A stretch of DNA of 64,000 nt, taken from Stenotrophomonas mori. Its GTDB lineage: Bacteria > Pseudomonadota > Gammaproteobacteria > Xanthomonadales > Xanthomonadaceae. The DNA lies in assembly GCF_023556335.1 (NCBI RefSeq), contig NZ_JAIKTS010000001.1, forward strand, positions 1,116,001-1,180,000. The letters run 5' to 3'. Positions 20,214 to 29,591 of this stretch are shown piece after piece. The translations under genes were made by a program, and so were the position numbers. Under the pieces are notes generated by a model. It made no database searches. It worked only from the letters and a program-made list of their open reading frames with translations, and was not told the origin of the DNA. Each line of letters starts with the position of its first letter. Position 1 is the stretch's first letter.

Positions 20214-21422
20214 ATGACCAAGCAAATCCAGGATGCCTACATCGTCGCCGCCACCCGTACCCCGGTGGGCAAGGCGCCCAAGGGCATGTTCCGCAACACC
20301 CGTCCGGACGACCTGCTCGCCCACGTGCTCAAGCACGTGGTCGCCCAGGCCCCGGGCGTGGACGTCGACCGTATCGACGACGCCATCATCGGCTGCGCCA
20401 TGCCCGAAGCCGAGCAGGGCATGAACGTGGCGCGCATCGGCGTGCTGCTGGCCGGCCTGCCCGACACCATCGCCGCACAGACGGTCAACCGCTTCTGCTC
20501 GTCCGGCCTGCAGGCCGTGGCGATGGCCGCCGACCAGATCCGTCTGGGCAACAGCGACCTGATGCTGGCCGGCGGCACCGAGTCGATGTCGATGGTGCCG
20601 ATGATGGGCAACAAGATCGCGATGGCACCGAGCGTGTTCGACAACGACCACACCGCGATCGCCTACGGCATGGGCATCACCGCCGAGAAGGTCGCCGAGG
20701 AATGGAAGGTCTCGCGCGAGGACCAGGACGCCTTCGCCCTGGCCTCGCACCGGAAGGCCATCGCCGCCATCCAGAACGGCGAGTTCAAGGACGAGATCAG
20801 CCCCTACGAGATCGTTTCGCACCAGCCCGACCTGGCCGACGGCAAGCGCATCATCACCCGCGACAAGCTCGCCGACACCGACGAAGGCCCGCGCCTTGAT
20901 TCCTCGGCCGAGGGCCTGGCCAGGCTGCGCCCGGTGTTCCGCAACGGCCAGTTCGGTGGTTCGGTCACCGCCGGCAACTCCTCGCAGATGAGCGACGGTG
21001 CCGGTGCAGTGCTGCTGGCCTCCGAACAGGCCATCAAGGACTACGGCCTGATCCCGCTGGCGCGCTTCGTCAGTTTCTCGGTCGCCGGCGTGCGCCCGGA
21101 AGTGATGGGCATCGGCCCGATCGCCGCGATCCCGAAGGCGCTCAAGCAGGCCGGCCTGAGCCAGGACCAGCTGGACTGGATCGAGCTCAACGAAGCCTTC
21201 GCCGCGCAGTCGCTGGCCGTCATCCGTGACTGCGGCCTGGACCCGGACAAGGTCAACCCGCTGGGCGGTGCCATCGCCCTGGGCCACCCGCTGGGTGCCA
21301 CCGGCGCGATCCGTACCGCGACCCTCCTGCACGGCCTGCGCCGTCGCCAGCAGAAGTACGGCATGGTGACGATGTGCATCGGCACCGGCATGGGCGCAGC
21401 GGGCATTTTCGAGGCGCTGTAA
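20214..21422 (+). CDS. fadA: acetyl-CoA C-acyltransferase (3-ketoacyl-CoA thiolase)
   Basis: Cleaves 3-ketoacyl-CoA with CoA to release acetyl-CoA. The 402-residue protein has the thiolase landmarks: nucleophilic cysteine in NRFCSSGLQAVAMAA near residue 95, GGTESMSMVPM, the histidine in GGAIALGHPLGATGA and the second cysteine in CIGTGMGAAGIFE. The chosen start MTKQIQDAYIVAATRTPVGK is the standard thiolase N-terminus; upstream in-frame codons are low-complexity. It lies 78 bp after the dehydrogenase gene and is the last gene of the psrA-fad operon; a biosynthetic acetoacetyl-CoA thiolase is less likely given the neighbours. Confidence 0.95.
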   Translation: MTKQIQDAYIVAATRTPVGKAPKGMFRNTRPDDLLAHVLKHVVAQAPGVDVDRIDDAIIGCAMPEAEQGMNVARIGVLLAGLPDTIAAQTVNRFCSSGLQAVAMAADQIRLGNSDLMLAGGTESMSMVPMMGNKIAMAPSVFDNDHTAIAYGMGITAEKVAEEWKVSREDQDAFALASHRKAIAAIQNGEFKDEISPYEIVSHQPDLADGKRIITRDKLADTDEGPRLDSSAEGLARLRPVFRNGQFGGSVTAGNSSQMSDGAGAVLLASEQAIKDYGLIPLARFVSFSVAGVRPEVMGIGPIAAIPKALKQAGLSQDQLDWIELNEAFAAQSLAVIRDCGLDPDKVNPLGGAIALGHPLGATGAIRTATLLHGLRRRQQKYGMVTMCIGTGMGAAGIFEAL

Positions 21423-21669
21423 GGGCCGGCGGACGTGTCGGTATGCCGTGGACCCCGGGCGGGCGGAACTGCCCGGGATACGCCATAGCCCCGTCCCTAG
21501 CGATTCGGCAACGGCCTGCCTGCAAGCCCACTCGTGCGCACGCAGCAAGGCCGGGGTTGGGCGTCCTGTCCAACCCGCCAGGTACCTGGCCCGTGCCGCT
21601 GGCAGTCCCTGCCCGCCTCACCCATCCGGGCCACCCAACATTCCGCGCGGCGGAGGGTTGGGCAAAGGC

Positions 21670-21700
21670 AGGTGTATCCACGCCACGCGTGGATACACCT
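21670..21700. repeat. perfect 14-bp inverted repeat, REP-like
   Basis: AGGTGTATCCACGC-CAC-GCGTGGATACACCT is a flawless palindrome with a 3-base loop. The core resembles the TCCACGC...GCGTGGA palindromes common in Stenotrophomonas intergenic regions. It abuts the terminator at 21706-21735. Confidence 0.65.
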
Positions 21701-21705
21701 GGCAA

Positions 21706-21735
21706 CAAAAAAGGCAGCCGATGGCTGCCTTTTTC
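21706..21735. terminator. bidirectional intrinsic terminator between fadA and galU
   Basis: A-tract, then AAGGCAGCC-GAT-GGCTGCCTT, then a T-tract, so it works in both directions for the convergent fadA (plus) and galU (minus) transcripts. Confidence 0.85.
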
Positions 21736-21815
21736 GTTGCTTCTTTTGCCTTTGATTCCGCCCTTCCCCTCCGCGCCCTCAGGAAACCTGACAGGCGGGG
21801 CGGCGGGGCCTTTGC

Positions 21816-21851
21816 GGGATCGATGGCGCCATGGATGGTGCCATCGATCCC
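21816..21851. repeat. 36-bp hairpin downstream of galU
   Basis: GGGATCGATGGC and GCCATCGATCCC form a perfect 12-bp stem; as RNA it extends to 15 bp through one G-U pair, leaving loop ATGGAT. No T-tract follows, so it is more likely a 3'-end stabilising or REP-like structure than a terminator. Confidence 0.6.
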
Positions 21852-21944
21852 CATGGACGGGTTTACGGCGTGCCCTGCAAAGGCCAGCCATCCCGCCCGT
21901 CACGTACCAGTCAAGGCGCCGCGAACGAAATGCTTGAAAACCCT

Positions 21945-22823
21945 CTATTCCGCCAACATCGCCGTCAGCTTCTCCCGCGCCGGCCCGGCCAGCTTCGGGT
22001 TGTCCAGCGCGAAGCGGATCGTCGCCTCCACCAGCCCCAGGTGCGTGCCACAGTCGAAACGGGTGCCCTCGAAACGGTAGGCATCGACCTCTTCGCTGTT
22101 CAGCAACTGCGCGATCGCGTCGGTCAGCTGGATCTCGCCACCGGCACCGCGGCCGGTCTGTTCCAGCAGGTCGAAGATCCGCGGGCTCAGGACGTATCGG
22201 CCCACCACCGCGAGATTGCTCGGCGCCTCCGCGGGCTCCGGCTTCTCCACGATCTGCGAGATGCGCCCCTTGCGGCCGTCGAACGCGTCGGTCGCCACGA
22301 TGCCGTAGCTCGCGGTCTTCTCGTGCGGCACGTCCTCCACCGCGATCACGCTGGCGCCACTGGCCTGGTTGAGATCGGCCATCTGCTTCAGCGCACCGTC
22401 GCCGCGGTTCCAGATCAGGTCGTCCGGCAGCAGGACCGCGAACGGCTCATCACCGATGACCGAACGCGCGCAGAGCACGGCATGGCCCAGGCCCAGCGCC
22501 TCGGCTTGGGTCACGAACACCGCGCGCACCCCGTCGGGGAGCACATGGCGGACCATTTCCAGCTGTTCCTGCTTGCCGGCACGCTCGAGCTTCTGCTCCA
22601 GCTCGTACGCCTTGTCGAAGTAGTCCGCGACCGCATGCTTGTAGCGGTTGGTGACGAATACCAGCGTGTCGCAGCCGGCTTCGATGGCCTCGTCGACGGC
22701 GTACTGGATCAGGGGACGGTCGATGATCGGCAGCATTTCCTTGGGCACCGTCTTGGTGGCCGGGAGGAAACGCGTGCCAAGGCCCGCGACCGGGAAAACC
22801 GCCTTTCGAATACGTTGGGACAT
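21945..22823 (-). CDS. galU: UTP-glucose-1-phosphate uridylyltransferase
   Basis: Makes UDP-glucose from UTP and glucose-1-phosphate for LPS, exopolysaccharide and membrane-derived sugars. The 292-residue protein begins with the nucleotidyltransferase signature AVFPVAGLGTRFLPATKTVPKEML and contains DRPLIQYAVDEAIEAG, LPDDLIWN and GEIQLTDAIAQLL. Its start overlaps the stop of the upstream dehydratase gene (TGATG), so it is the last gene of an envelope-sugar operon. Confidence 0.97.
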   Translation of the reverse strand: MSQRIRKAVFPVAGLGTRFLPATKTVPKEMLPIIDRPLIQYAVDEAIEAGCDTLVFVTNRYKHAVADYFDKAYELEQKLERAGKQEQLEMVRHVLPDGVRAVFVTQAEALGLGHAVLCARSVIGDEPFAVLLPDDLIWNRGDGALKQMADLNQASGASVIAVEDVPHEKTASYGIVATDAFDGRKGRISQIVEKPEPAEAPSNLAVVGRYVLSPRIFDLLEQTGRGAGGEIQLTDAIAQLLNSEEVDAYRFEGTRFDCGTHLGLVEATIRFALDNPKLAGPAREKLTAMLAE

Positions 22824-24730
22824 CAGCTCCTACCAGCTTCCTTTGAAGGGAATGGGACGACGTTGGTTTCCACGTACGCCGCGTCCGCATCGTGCGAAAG
22901 CGCGTATTCGGGAATCGTCGAGAACAGTATCGAACGCATGGCCTCGACGTCATAGCGGGCCACCGCCTCGCGCAGGCGGCCCAGGTTGCCCAGCACGCGC
23001 TCGGCCGAGAACTCCCGGACGCCGGCCTCGAGCACCTTCGGATGCGCGGTGGGGCGGCTGTGTTCGTCGGAGTAGAACAGGCTCTCGTGCAGCTTCTCGC
23101 CCGGCCGCAGCCCGGTATACACGAGCGCGATATCGACGTGCGGCTGCTTGCCCGCGAGGCGGATCATCTGTTCGGCCAGCATGCGGATGAGCACCGGCTC
23201 CCCCATGTCCAGCATGTAGATGGCCCCGCGCGACGAGGATGCCGCGGCCTGCAGGATCAGCTGGCAGGCCTCGGGAATGGTCATGAAATACCGGGTCACC
23301 TCCGGATCGGTGACGGTCACCGGCCCGCCGCGGCGGATCTGCTCGCGGAAGAGCGGGACCACGCTGCCGGCCGACCCGAGAACGTTGCCGAAGCGCACCG
23401 TGACGAAGCGGGTGCCGTTGTCCTGGTTGAGGCTCTGGCAGATCATCTCCGCGTAACGCTTGCTGGCGCCCAGCGCGTTCACCGGGCCGACCGCCTTGTC
23501 GGTGGAGATGAACACGAAATTGTCCACCCCGTGTTCCTGGCAGGCCCGGGCCACGCATTCCGTGGCCAGCGTATTGTTGCGGACCGCTTCGCGGATCTGC
23601 CCTTCCAGCAGCGGCACCTGCTTGTAGGCCGCGGCATGGAACACGGTGTCGGGCCGGTAGCCCAGCAATGCATGCCGGACCACCGCAGGGTCGCCACAGT
23701 CGCCGAGGATGCACTCGATCCTGAGGTGCGGGAAGTTCCGGCACAGCTCGCCCTGGATCTTCAGCATCAGCAGTTCGCTGATCTCCAGCAGCACGATCCG
23801 GCTGGCGCCATGCCGCGCGCACTGCCGGCACAGCTCGGAGCCGATGGACCCCCCGGCGCCGGTCACCATCACCGTGCGCCCGCTGAGCCAGCCACGGATC
23901 AGTTCCCAGTCGGGCTGCACCGGCTTGCGCCCCAGCAGGTCCTCGATGGCCACTTCCTTGAGCTGGCCCGGCAGCGAATTGCCTTCCAGCACGTCGCTCA
24001 ACCGGGGAACCGTCCGGAACGGCAGGCCGGTGCTCTCGCACAGCGCCACGATCCGCTGCATGCCTGCCGCATCGAGCGTCGGTATCGCGATCACCAGCAG
24101 CTTGGCCGCAGTCTCGCGCGCCACCGACGCCACGTCGTCCAGGGTACCGAGGATCGGGATGCCCTGGAGCTTGGCGCCCCGCAGATGGCGCGAATCATCG
24201 AGCAGGCCCACCGGCTCGTAGTCTCCCGAGCGGCGCATGTCCTTGACCAGCGCCTCGGCCGCGTGCCCGGCGCCGAGCACCAGCACCCGGCGCGCACGGA
24301 CGTCCGAATGGACCGCCTGGTAATCCTTCCACGCGCGGTACAGCAGGCGCGGCCCGCCCAGCAGCGCGGCCAGTGCAAAGGGATAGGCCACCAGGACCGA
24401 CATCGGGATCCCTTCGAGGCGCTTGTAGCTGAAGGCCAGGACGATGGCGGCCAGGCCGATGAAACTCGCCTTGAAGATGTTCAGCAGGTCGGCAACGCTG
24501 GCGAACCGCCAAAGCCCGCGGTACAGGCCGACATAGCGGAACGCGAGCGCCTGCACGACCAGCACGACCGCGATGTCCATGCTGAACACGTGGATGATCG
24601 GTGCGTTGTCGAGAATGGCGTACCTGGCCATGTACAGCACCTGCCAGCAGGTCCATACCATGAACAGGTCATGCAGCATGACCGCGATGCGAGGGAAGCT
24701 TCCTGCCACCTGTTGCCGTTTGGATACCAT
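22823..24730 (-). CDS. membrane-bound WbpM/CapD-type UDP-HexNAc 4,6-dehydratase
   Basis: A 635-residue polysaccharide-biosynthesis protein. Four hydrophobic segments in the first about 140 residues anchor it to the inner membrane; a Rossmann domain ([20 protein letters not shown], CoA-binding-like) follows at about 145-270, and the catalytic SDR domain starts at about 295 (VMVTGAGGSIGSELCRQ). WbpM, PglF and FlaA1 relatives remove the 4,6-water of UDP-GlcNAc to give precursors of FucNAc, QuiNAc or bacillosamine-type sugars. In the usual SDR triad position the sequence reads GASKRYAEM, and ISTDKAVGPVNALGASK is intact. The start MVSKRQQ at 24730 is chosen because the upstream codons are low quality. 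It is coupled to galU by a 1-bp overlap and lies 38 bp after the glycosyl-1-phosphate transferase. Confidence 0.93.
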   Translation of the reverse strand: MVSKRQQVAGSFPRIAVMLHDLFMVWTCWQVLYMARYAILDNAPIIHVFSMDIAVVLVVQALAFRYVGLYRGLWRFASVADLLNIFKASFIGLAAIVLAFSYKRLEGIPMSVLVAYPFALAALLGGPRLLYRAWKDYQAVHSDVRARRVLVLGAGHAAEALVKDMRRSGDYEPVGLLDDSRHLRGAKLQGIPILGTLDDVASVARETAAKLLVIAIPTLDAAGMQRIVALCESTGLPFRTVPRLSDVLEGNSLPGQLKEVAIEDLLGRKPVQPDWELIRGWLSGRTVMVTGAGGSIGSELCRQCARHGASRIVLLEISELLMLKIQGELCRNFPHLRIECILGDCGDPAVVRHALLGYRPDTVFHAAAYKQVPLLEGQIREAVRNNTLATECVARACQEHGVDNFVFISTDKAVGPVNALGASKRYAEMICQSLNQDNGTRFVTVRFGNVLGSAGSVVPLFREQIRRGGPVTVTDPEVTRYFMTIPEACQLILQAAASSSRGAIYMLDMGEPVLIRMLAEQMIRLAGKQPHVDIALVYTGLRPGEKLHESLFYSDEHSRPTAHPKVLEAGVREFSAERVLGNLGRLREAVARYDVEAMRSILFSTIPEYALSHDADAAYVETNVVPFPSKEAGRS

Positions 24731-24768
24731 CTCTGGGCCTCTCTCGTCGAACCGGGACGTCCTTTTGA

Positions 24769-25743
24769 TCAACGCACGCTGCTCCGCGATACCCACCACA
24801 GGCCCAGGCCCATGGTTGACCACGCAACAGCAGCCCCAGTGCCCCAAGCGGGAGAAAGCCGGGCGAAAGCGCACGCAAGTGTAATGCCGACAATGCTGAA
24901 CACTGCGTAATTGCAGGTCAGTGTTATGTGACTCAATCCACGTTTTACATGCAGCTGATACAGGTGCTGGGTATGCGCCTCCATCCAGCGCTCACCGTTC
25001 AACATGCGTGACAGCAGGGTGCCGCCGGCGTCGATGCAGAACGCCGTCAACGGCATCAGCCAGAGCGCCCAGGCCACCCGTCCCTCGGCGATTCCCAACG
25101 CGACCAGGCCCGCCAGCAGATACCCCAGCGCCCCGCTGCCGACATCGCCCATGAAGATCCGGGCCCGCGGAAAGTTGAACGGCAGAAAGCCGAGGACACC
25201 GGCCGCGAGCAGCAGCGCGGGCAATGCGAAAGGCGGCGACAACCACAGCGCGTAGGCGAGCGCGGCCAGGAGCGCCTGGGTCGCGGCCAGGCCGTCGATG
25301 CCGTCCATGAAATTCCAGATGTTGATCAGTGCGACGGTCAGCAGCGCGATGAAACCAGCCTTCAGCGCATCGCCCGTCCAGTACCAGACCAATGCGCCCA
25401 GCAGTGCGCCGGCCAGCACGTGCACGCCCAGCCGCGGCCACGCCGGCAACGGCCGGTGGTCATCCCACCAGCCGATTCCCGCCACCAGCACCAGCCCCGC
25501 CGAGAACACCGCCAGCGTCGGCGCCGCCTGCGGCACCGCCATCCCGATCCCGAGGTAGGCCAGCAACTGCGAAACGACGATGGCGATACCGCCCCCGCGC
25601 GCGGTCGCGACCGCGTGGCTCCGCCGCTCGCCGGGCTGGTCCAGCAAGCGCCGGCGCAGTGCGTAGGCACGTGCGAGTGCCGTTGCCAGGAACGCGATCC
25701 CGAAAACAGAAACCAACCCAAGCGCCATCCATGCCGCCTGCAT
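24769..25743 (-). CDS. WecA/WbpL-like undecaprenyl-phosphate glycosyl-1-phosphate transferase
   Basis: Integral membrane enzyme (GT4/MraY-WecA superfamily) that loads the first sugar-1-phosphate onto undecaprenyl phosphate for O-antigen or a similar glycan. The 324-residue protein has about ten membrane segments and the family motifs: a WWDDHRPLP aspartate pair, NIWNFMDGIDGLA, FMGDVGSGALGYLLAG and the cytosolic HTQHLYQ loop. The pairing with a WbpM-like dehydratase directly downstream matches the wbpL-wbpM pair of P. aeruginosa, where the sugar is FucNAc or QuiNAc. Substrate here is inferred only. It ends 3 bp before... the preceding gene lapB stops 4 bp upstream of its ATG, so it belongs to the same operon. 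Confidence 0.92.
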   Translation of the reverse strand: MQAAWMALGLVSVFGIAFLATALARAYALRRRLLDQPGERRSHAVATARGGGIAIVVSQLLAYLGIGMAVPQAAPTLAVFSAGLVLVAGIGWWDDHRPLPAWPRLGVHVLAGALLGALVWYWTGDALKAGFIALLTVALINIWNFMDGIDGLAATQALLAALAYALWLSPPFALPALLLAAGVLGFLPFNFPRARIFMGDVGSGALGYLLAGLVALGIAEGRVAWALWLMPLTAFCIDAGGTLLSRMLNGERWMEAHTQHLYQLHVKRGLSHITLTCNYAVFSIVGITLACAFARLSPAWGTGAAVAWSTMGLGLWWVSRSSVR

Positions 25744-25746
25744 CGG

Positions 25747-26925
25747 CTACAGCACCGCGTAGTTCAGCAAGGGCTTCACCGTCCCCCACTCCTTGCAGCT
25801 CGGGCATTGCCAGTGGTGGGTACGCGCGCCGAACCCGCACTTGGTGCAGCGATAGGCGGGATTGCGGACCAGCAGCTGGTCGGTGATGTGCCGCAGGTCG
25901 TGCAGGGTCGCCACCGGGTCGGCGCCCTCGGCCAGCGTCAGGTCGATCAACGCCGACTCGCCGCGCACCGAGGGCCGGTCCTTCAGCTGCCGGCCCAGGT
26001 AGGCCCGCGCCGGCCCGGCGCCCTCCTGCTCCTCCATCAGCTGGGACAGGGCCAGCACCGGGGCGATGCCGCGGTAATGCTCGGTCATCTCGGCAAGGAA
26101 CGCCCGCGCGCCGGCCAGGTCGCCCACGTTGCGGTAGTTCTTCAACAGTTGCGGGAGGATTTCCGGAAGATAGTCCGGATCGTTGCGGGCCGCGCGCTCG
26201 AAGGCGTGGACCGCGGCATCGTCGCGCCCGAAATCGCTTTCCAGGCGTCCCTCGATGATGCCGGCACGCACGCTCATGGCATCGGCGGCGTTGGCACGCT
26301 CGATCGACGCGCGCGCGTCGTCCAGCCGGCCGGCCGCGCGGTAGCGCTCGGCCAGCTCGCATTCGAACTGCCCGATCAGCTTGCCCATCGGCTCGCCGGT
26401 GACCTGCTCGTAGCGGGTCGCGTTCTCGATCGCCTTCTCCCAGTCGCGCTCGGCCTGGTAGATGCCGATCAGGTGCTTGAGCGCCTGCGGTGCGCGCTGG
26501 TCGAGCCGCGCCAGGTCGGTGAAGACGGTCTCGGCGCGGTCCAGCAGGCCCGACTTCATGTAGTCCTCGCCCAGGGCGAGCAGTGCCTGCACGCGCTGCG
26601 CCGGCGACAGGTCGGAACGGTTCGCGAGCCCCTGGTGGAGCCGGATCGCGCGATCGACCTCGCCACGGCGGCGGAAAAGATGCCCCAGCGCAAGCTGCGT
26701 CTCGAAGGTTTCCTTGTCCAGCTCGGCGATATGCAGGAACAGCTCCACGGCCTTGTCCGGCTGCTCGCTGAGCAGGTAGTTGAGCCCCCTGAAATAGGTG
26801 CTCGACAAGCGGCTCAACTGCTTTTCGCTGTGCCGCTGCCCTCCACGCCGGCCGACGACCCAGCCGCCGAGCGCGGCGATCGGGAGAAACAGGAAGAACC
26901 AGAACCACTCACTGATAAAAGCCAT
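25747..26925 (-). CDS. lapB: LPS assembly protein B (LapB/YciM)
   Basis: Inner-membrane TPR protein that brings LpxC to the FtsH protease and so limits LPS synthesis. The 392-residue protein has one N-terminal membrane helix (WFWFFLFLPIAALGGWVVG), a chain of TPR units from about residue 38 (GLNYLLSEQPDKAVELFLHI; ALGHLFRRRGEVDRAIRLHQ) and a C-terminal rubredoxin-like metal site formed by CTKCGF and CPSCKEWGT. All four cysteines are present. lapA lies 6 bp upstream and a glycosyl-1-phosphate transferase follows within 4 bp. Confidence 0.97.
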   Translation of the reverse strand: MAFISEWFWFFLFLPIAALGGWVVGRRGGQRHSEKQLSRLSSTYFRGLNYLLSEQPDKAVELFLHIAELDKETFETQLALGHLFRRRGEVDRAIRLHQGLANRSDLSPAQRVQALLALGEDYMKSGLLDRAETVFTDLARLDQRAPQALKHLIGIYQAERDWEKAIENATRYEQVTGEPMGKLIGQFECELAERYRAAGRLDDARASIERANAADAMSVRAGIIEGRLESDFGRDDAAVHAFERAARNDPDYLPEILPQLLKNYRNVGDLAGARAFLAEMTEHYRGIAPVLALSQLMEEQEGAGPARAYLGRQLKDRPSVRGESALIDLTLAEGADPVATLHDLRHITDQLLVRNPAYRCTKCGFGARTHHWQCPSCKEWGTVKPLLNYAVL

Positions 26926-26931
26926 CTTCGA

Positions 26932-27222
26932 TCAGCGTCCGTCGAAAGGGGAAGGAGAAGGCGGTGCCGGCGGTTCCAGGCCCGCCGCTGCGGCCTTGTT
27001 GGCGCGCCGCAGCTTCGCGTACAGGGGGATGACCACGCCCGCGACCACCAGGGCGCCGCCGAGCAGCGCGCCGGCCAGCAGCGAGACGATGATGGCGACC
27101 CCGGAGGTCGTCCTCAGCACCCAGAACGCCAGGCTGACGTCCACGGGTTGCGAATTGAGCGAACCGATCACCAGGCCCGCGACCAGAACGGCCAGGAGAA
27201 ACAACAGTCGGACAGCCTTCAT
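26932..27222 (-). CDS. lapA: LapA domain inner-membrane protein
   Basis: A 96-residue protein with two hydrophobic segments (LLFLLAVLVAGLVIGSLN at about 5-22 and GVAIIVSLLAGALLGGALVV at about 42-61), the second followed by a basic stretch, the normal LapA (YciS/DUF1049) layout with the conserved N-S-Q-x-V core between them. It works next to LapB in LPS homeostasis. It lies 80 bp downstream of ihfB and 6 bp before lapB. Confidence 0.92.
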   Translation of the reverse strand: MKAVRLLFLLAVLVAGLVIGSLNSQPVDVSLAFWVLRTTSGVAIIVSLLAGALLGGALVVAGVVIPLYAKLRRANKAAAAGLEPPAPPSPSPFDGR

Positions 27223-27302
27223 GCGGCAGCCTGCTCCATGTCGACAGAGACGCTAGCTTACCCGGGCCGGCGGTGATTCCGCAGCTGGCCGTCGCGACGG
27301 AC

Positions 27303-27608
27303 TCAGGCCGAGTCGCCTTCCAGCGGCAGGACCTCGCTGACGCGCTCGCGCAGCTCCTTTCCGGGCTTGAAGTGCGGCACATGCTTGCCCGGCAGCGCGA
27401 CCGAGTCGCCCGTCTTCGGGTTGCGCCCCATCCGCGGCGGCCGGTAGTGCAGCGAGAAGCTGCCGAATCCGCGGATCTCGATGCGGTCGCCCGTGGCCAG
27501 GGCCCCGCCCATCATCTCCAGCAACGACTTCACTGCCAGATCGACATCGTCGGCCTTCAAGTGCGCCTGGTTGCGCGCAAGGATTTCGATCAACTCGGAT
27601 TTGGTCAT
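27303..27608 (-). CDS. ihfB: integration host factor beta subunit
   Basis: DNA-bending nucleoid protein, partner of IhfA. The 101-residue sequence begins [17 protein letters not shown] and has the DNA-binding arm [31 protein letters not shown] with the intercalating proline region intact. Position directly after rpsA is conserved from E. coli to Pseudomonas. The C-terminal tail is slightly acidic and ends EGDSA. Confidence 0.97.
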   Translation of the reverse strand: MTKSELIEILARNQAHLKADDVDLAVKSLLEMMGGALATGDRIEIRGFGSFSLHYRPPRMGRNPKTGDSVALPGKHVPHFKPGKELRERVSEVLPLEGDSA

Positions 27609-27707
27609 CGCGAACCCGTCAATGGCTCCGTACCTTGAAGCGGCCCGGACTTGCGTCCGGGCCGCCTGGGGTACATCAACGGCAGCCGTGAAGCGCTGCC
27701 CGGGGTA

Positions 27708-29396
27708 TTACTCGGACTTGCCGCCCAGCTGCGCGCGCAGCAGCGCACCCAGGCTGGTGGTACCGGCAGCGGCTTCGATCGAGGTCTTGTTGTACTCGGC
27801 CAGCGCCTCGGCGGTCTCGGCTTCGTCCTTGGCCTTGATCGACAGCTGCATGGTACGGCCCTTGCGGTCCATGCCCACGAACTTGGCTTCGACCTTGTCG
27901 CCGACCTTCAGGTGCTGCGAGGCGTCGTCCACGCGCTCGTAGCTGATGTCGCGCGCGGAGACGTAGCCTTCGATGCCGTCGGCCAGCTCGATCACCGCAC
28001 CCTTGGCGTCGACTTCCTTCACCACGCCCTCGACCTTGGAACCCTTCGGGTTGGCAGCCATGTACTGGCCGAACGGGTCCTGCTCAAGCTGCTTGACGCC
28101 CAGCGAGATGCGCTCGCGCTCCGGATCAACCGCCAGCACGACGGCATCCAGGGTGTCGCCCTTCTTGAAGTTGCGGACCACGTCTTCGCCGGTGGTGTTC
28201 CAGCTGATGTCCGACAGGTGCACCAGGCCGTCGATACCGCCGTCCAGGCCGATGAAGATGCCGAAGTCGGTGATCGACTTGATCTGGCCCGACACCTTGT
28301 CGCCCTTCTTGTGGATGGCGGCGAAGGTTTCCCACGGGTTGGCGGCAACCTGCTTCATGCCCAGCGAGATGCGGCGACGCTCCTCGTCGACGTCCAGGAC
28401 CATGACTTCAACCTCGTCACCGACCTGCACGACCTTGGACGGGTTGACGTTCTTGTTGGTCCAGTCCATCTCGGACACGTGCACCAGGCCTTCCACGCCC
28501 GGCTCGATCTCGACGAACGCGCCGTAATCGGTGACGTTGGAGACCTTGCCGAACACGCGGCTGTTGGCCGGGTAACGGCGGGCGATGTTGTCCCAGGGAT
28601 CCTCGCCCAGCTGCTTCAGGCCCAGCGAGACGCGGTTGCGCTCGCGGTCGAACTTCAGCACGCGCACGTCCAGCTCGTCGCCGACGTTCACGACTTCGGA
28701 CGGATGGCGCACGCGCTTCCAGGCCATGTCGGTGATGTGCAGCAGGCCGTCGATGCCGCCCAGGTCCACGAACGCGCCGTAGTCAGTCAGGTTCTTGACC
28801 ACGCCCTTCAGGATCGCGCCTTCCTGCAGCTTGTCCATCAGCTGCTCGCGCTCTTCCGAGTGCTCGCTCTCGACCACCGCACGGCGGGAAACGACCACGT
28901 TGTTGCGCTTGCGGTCGAGCTTGATGAGCTTGAACTCCAGCTCCTTGCCTTCCAGGTAGGCCGGGTCGCGCACCGGGCGCACATCCACCAGCGAACCGGG
29001 CAGGAACGCGCGGACATCCTTGATGTCCACGGTGAAACCACCCTTGACCTTGCCACTGATGCGGCCGGTGATGGTCTCGTTCTTCTCCAACGCTTCTTCC
29101 AGCTCGTCCCACACCATCGCGCGCTTGGCCTTCTCGCGCGACAGGACGGTTTCGCCGAAGCCGTTCTCGATCGAGTCGAGCGCGACCTTCACCTGGTCGC
29201 CCACGCCCACGTCGATTTCGCCCGCGTCGTTACGGAACTGTTCGATCGGCACGATGCCTTCGGACTTCAGGCCGGCGTTGATCACCACGACGTCGCCGCG
29301 GACGTCGACGACGGTACCGACAACGATGGCGCCCGGCTTCAGTTTGGCCAGGTTGGCTTGGCTGGCTTCAAACAGTTCGGCAAAAGATTCGGTCAT
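27708..29396 (-). CDS. rpsA: 30S ribosomal protein S1
   Basis: Six-domain S1 protein that binds mRNA on the 30S platform. The 562-residue length is normal. The six OB folds run in order from about residues 18-90 (two ribosome-binding domains) through four RNA-binding domains, with repeated signatures [45 protein letters not shown] and [24 protein letters not shown]. Gene order cmk-rpsA-ihfB is the conserved one. A terminator-like hairpin lies in the 195-bp cmk-rpsA gap, so rpsA must have its own promoter there. Confidence 0.98.
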   Translation of the reverse strand: MTESFAELFEASQANLAKLKPGAIVVGTVVDVRGDVVVINAGLKSEGIVPIEQFRNDAGEIDVGVGDQVKVALDSIENGFGETVLSREKAKRAMVWDELEEALEKNETITGRISGKVKGGFTVDIKDVRAFLPGSLVDVRPVRDPAYLEGKELEFKLIKLDRKRNNVVVSRRAVVESEHSEEREQLMDKLQEGAILKGVVKNLTDYGAFVDLGGIDGLLHITDMAWKRVRHPSEVVNVGDELDVRVLKFDRERNRVSLGLKQLGEDPWDNIARRYPANSRVFGKVSNVTDYGAFVEIEPGVEGLVHVSEMDWTNKNVNPSKVVQVGDEVEVMVLDVDEERRRISLGMKQVAANPWETFAAIHKKGDKVSGQIKSITDFGIFIGLDGGIDGLVHLSDISWNTTGEDVVRNFKKGDTLDAVVLAVDPERERISLGVKQLEQDPFGQYMAANPKGSKVEGVVKEVDAKGAVIELADGIEGYVSARDISYERVDDASQHLKVGDKVEAKFVGMDRKGRTMQLSIKAKDEAETAEALAEYNKTSIEAAAGTTSLGALLRAQLGGKSE

Positions 29397-29497
29397 TAGA
29401 TTTACTCAGTTGAACACATGGGCTGGCCGCGTCCATCAGGGACTGCGCACCGCCCGCCTGTTGGTCGGCCCCATGCAAGCAGCCGTGTGTGGAGTGG

Positions 29498-29525
29498 AAA
29501 AACCGCCGTGCACCCTGCACGACGG
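29498..29525 (-). terminator. intrinsic terminator between cmk and rpsA
   Basis: On the minus strand CCGTCGTGCA-GGG-TGCACGGCGG forms a 10-bp stem (one T-G pair) followed by TTTTT. It sits after cmk and about 100 bp before rpsA, so it either ends the cmk transcript or attenuates read-through into rpsA. Confidence 0.6.
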
Positions 29526-29591
29526 AGCCTTTTACAACCTCGATTGTGCGACGGCGCCCGTTGCCGGGCGCTCTCGCGGAACGGGTGGGGG

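Larger units (their letters stand above)
21423..21944. other. 522-bp convergent intergenic region with three palindromes
   Basis: No credible gene is present between fadA and galU. The stretch holds a REP-like palindrome (21670-21700), a bidirectional terminator (21706-21735) and a long hairpin (21816-21851), each listed separately. Confidence 0.8.

Noticed and set aside
17580..21548. Uninterrupted 1322-codon frame on the minus strand across the beta-oxidation operon
   Set aside because: It is antisense to clear, motif-bearing genes; long antisense frames are expected at this GC content, and its composition is low-complexity and basic/Gly-rich with no family similarity.
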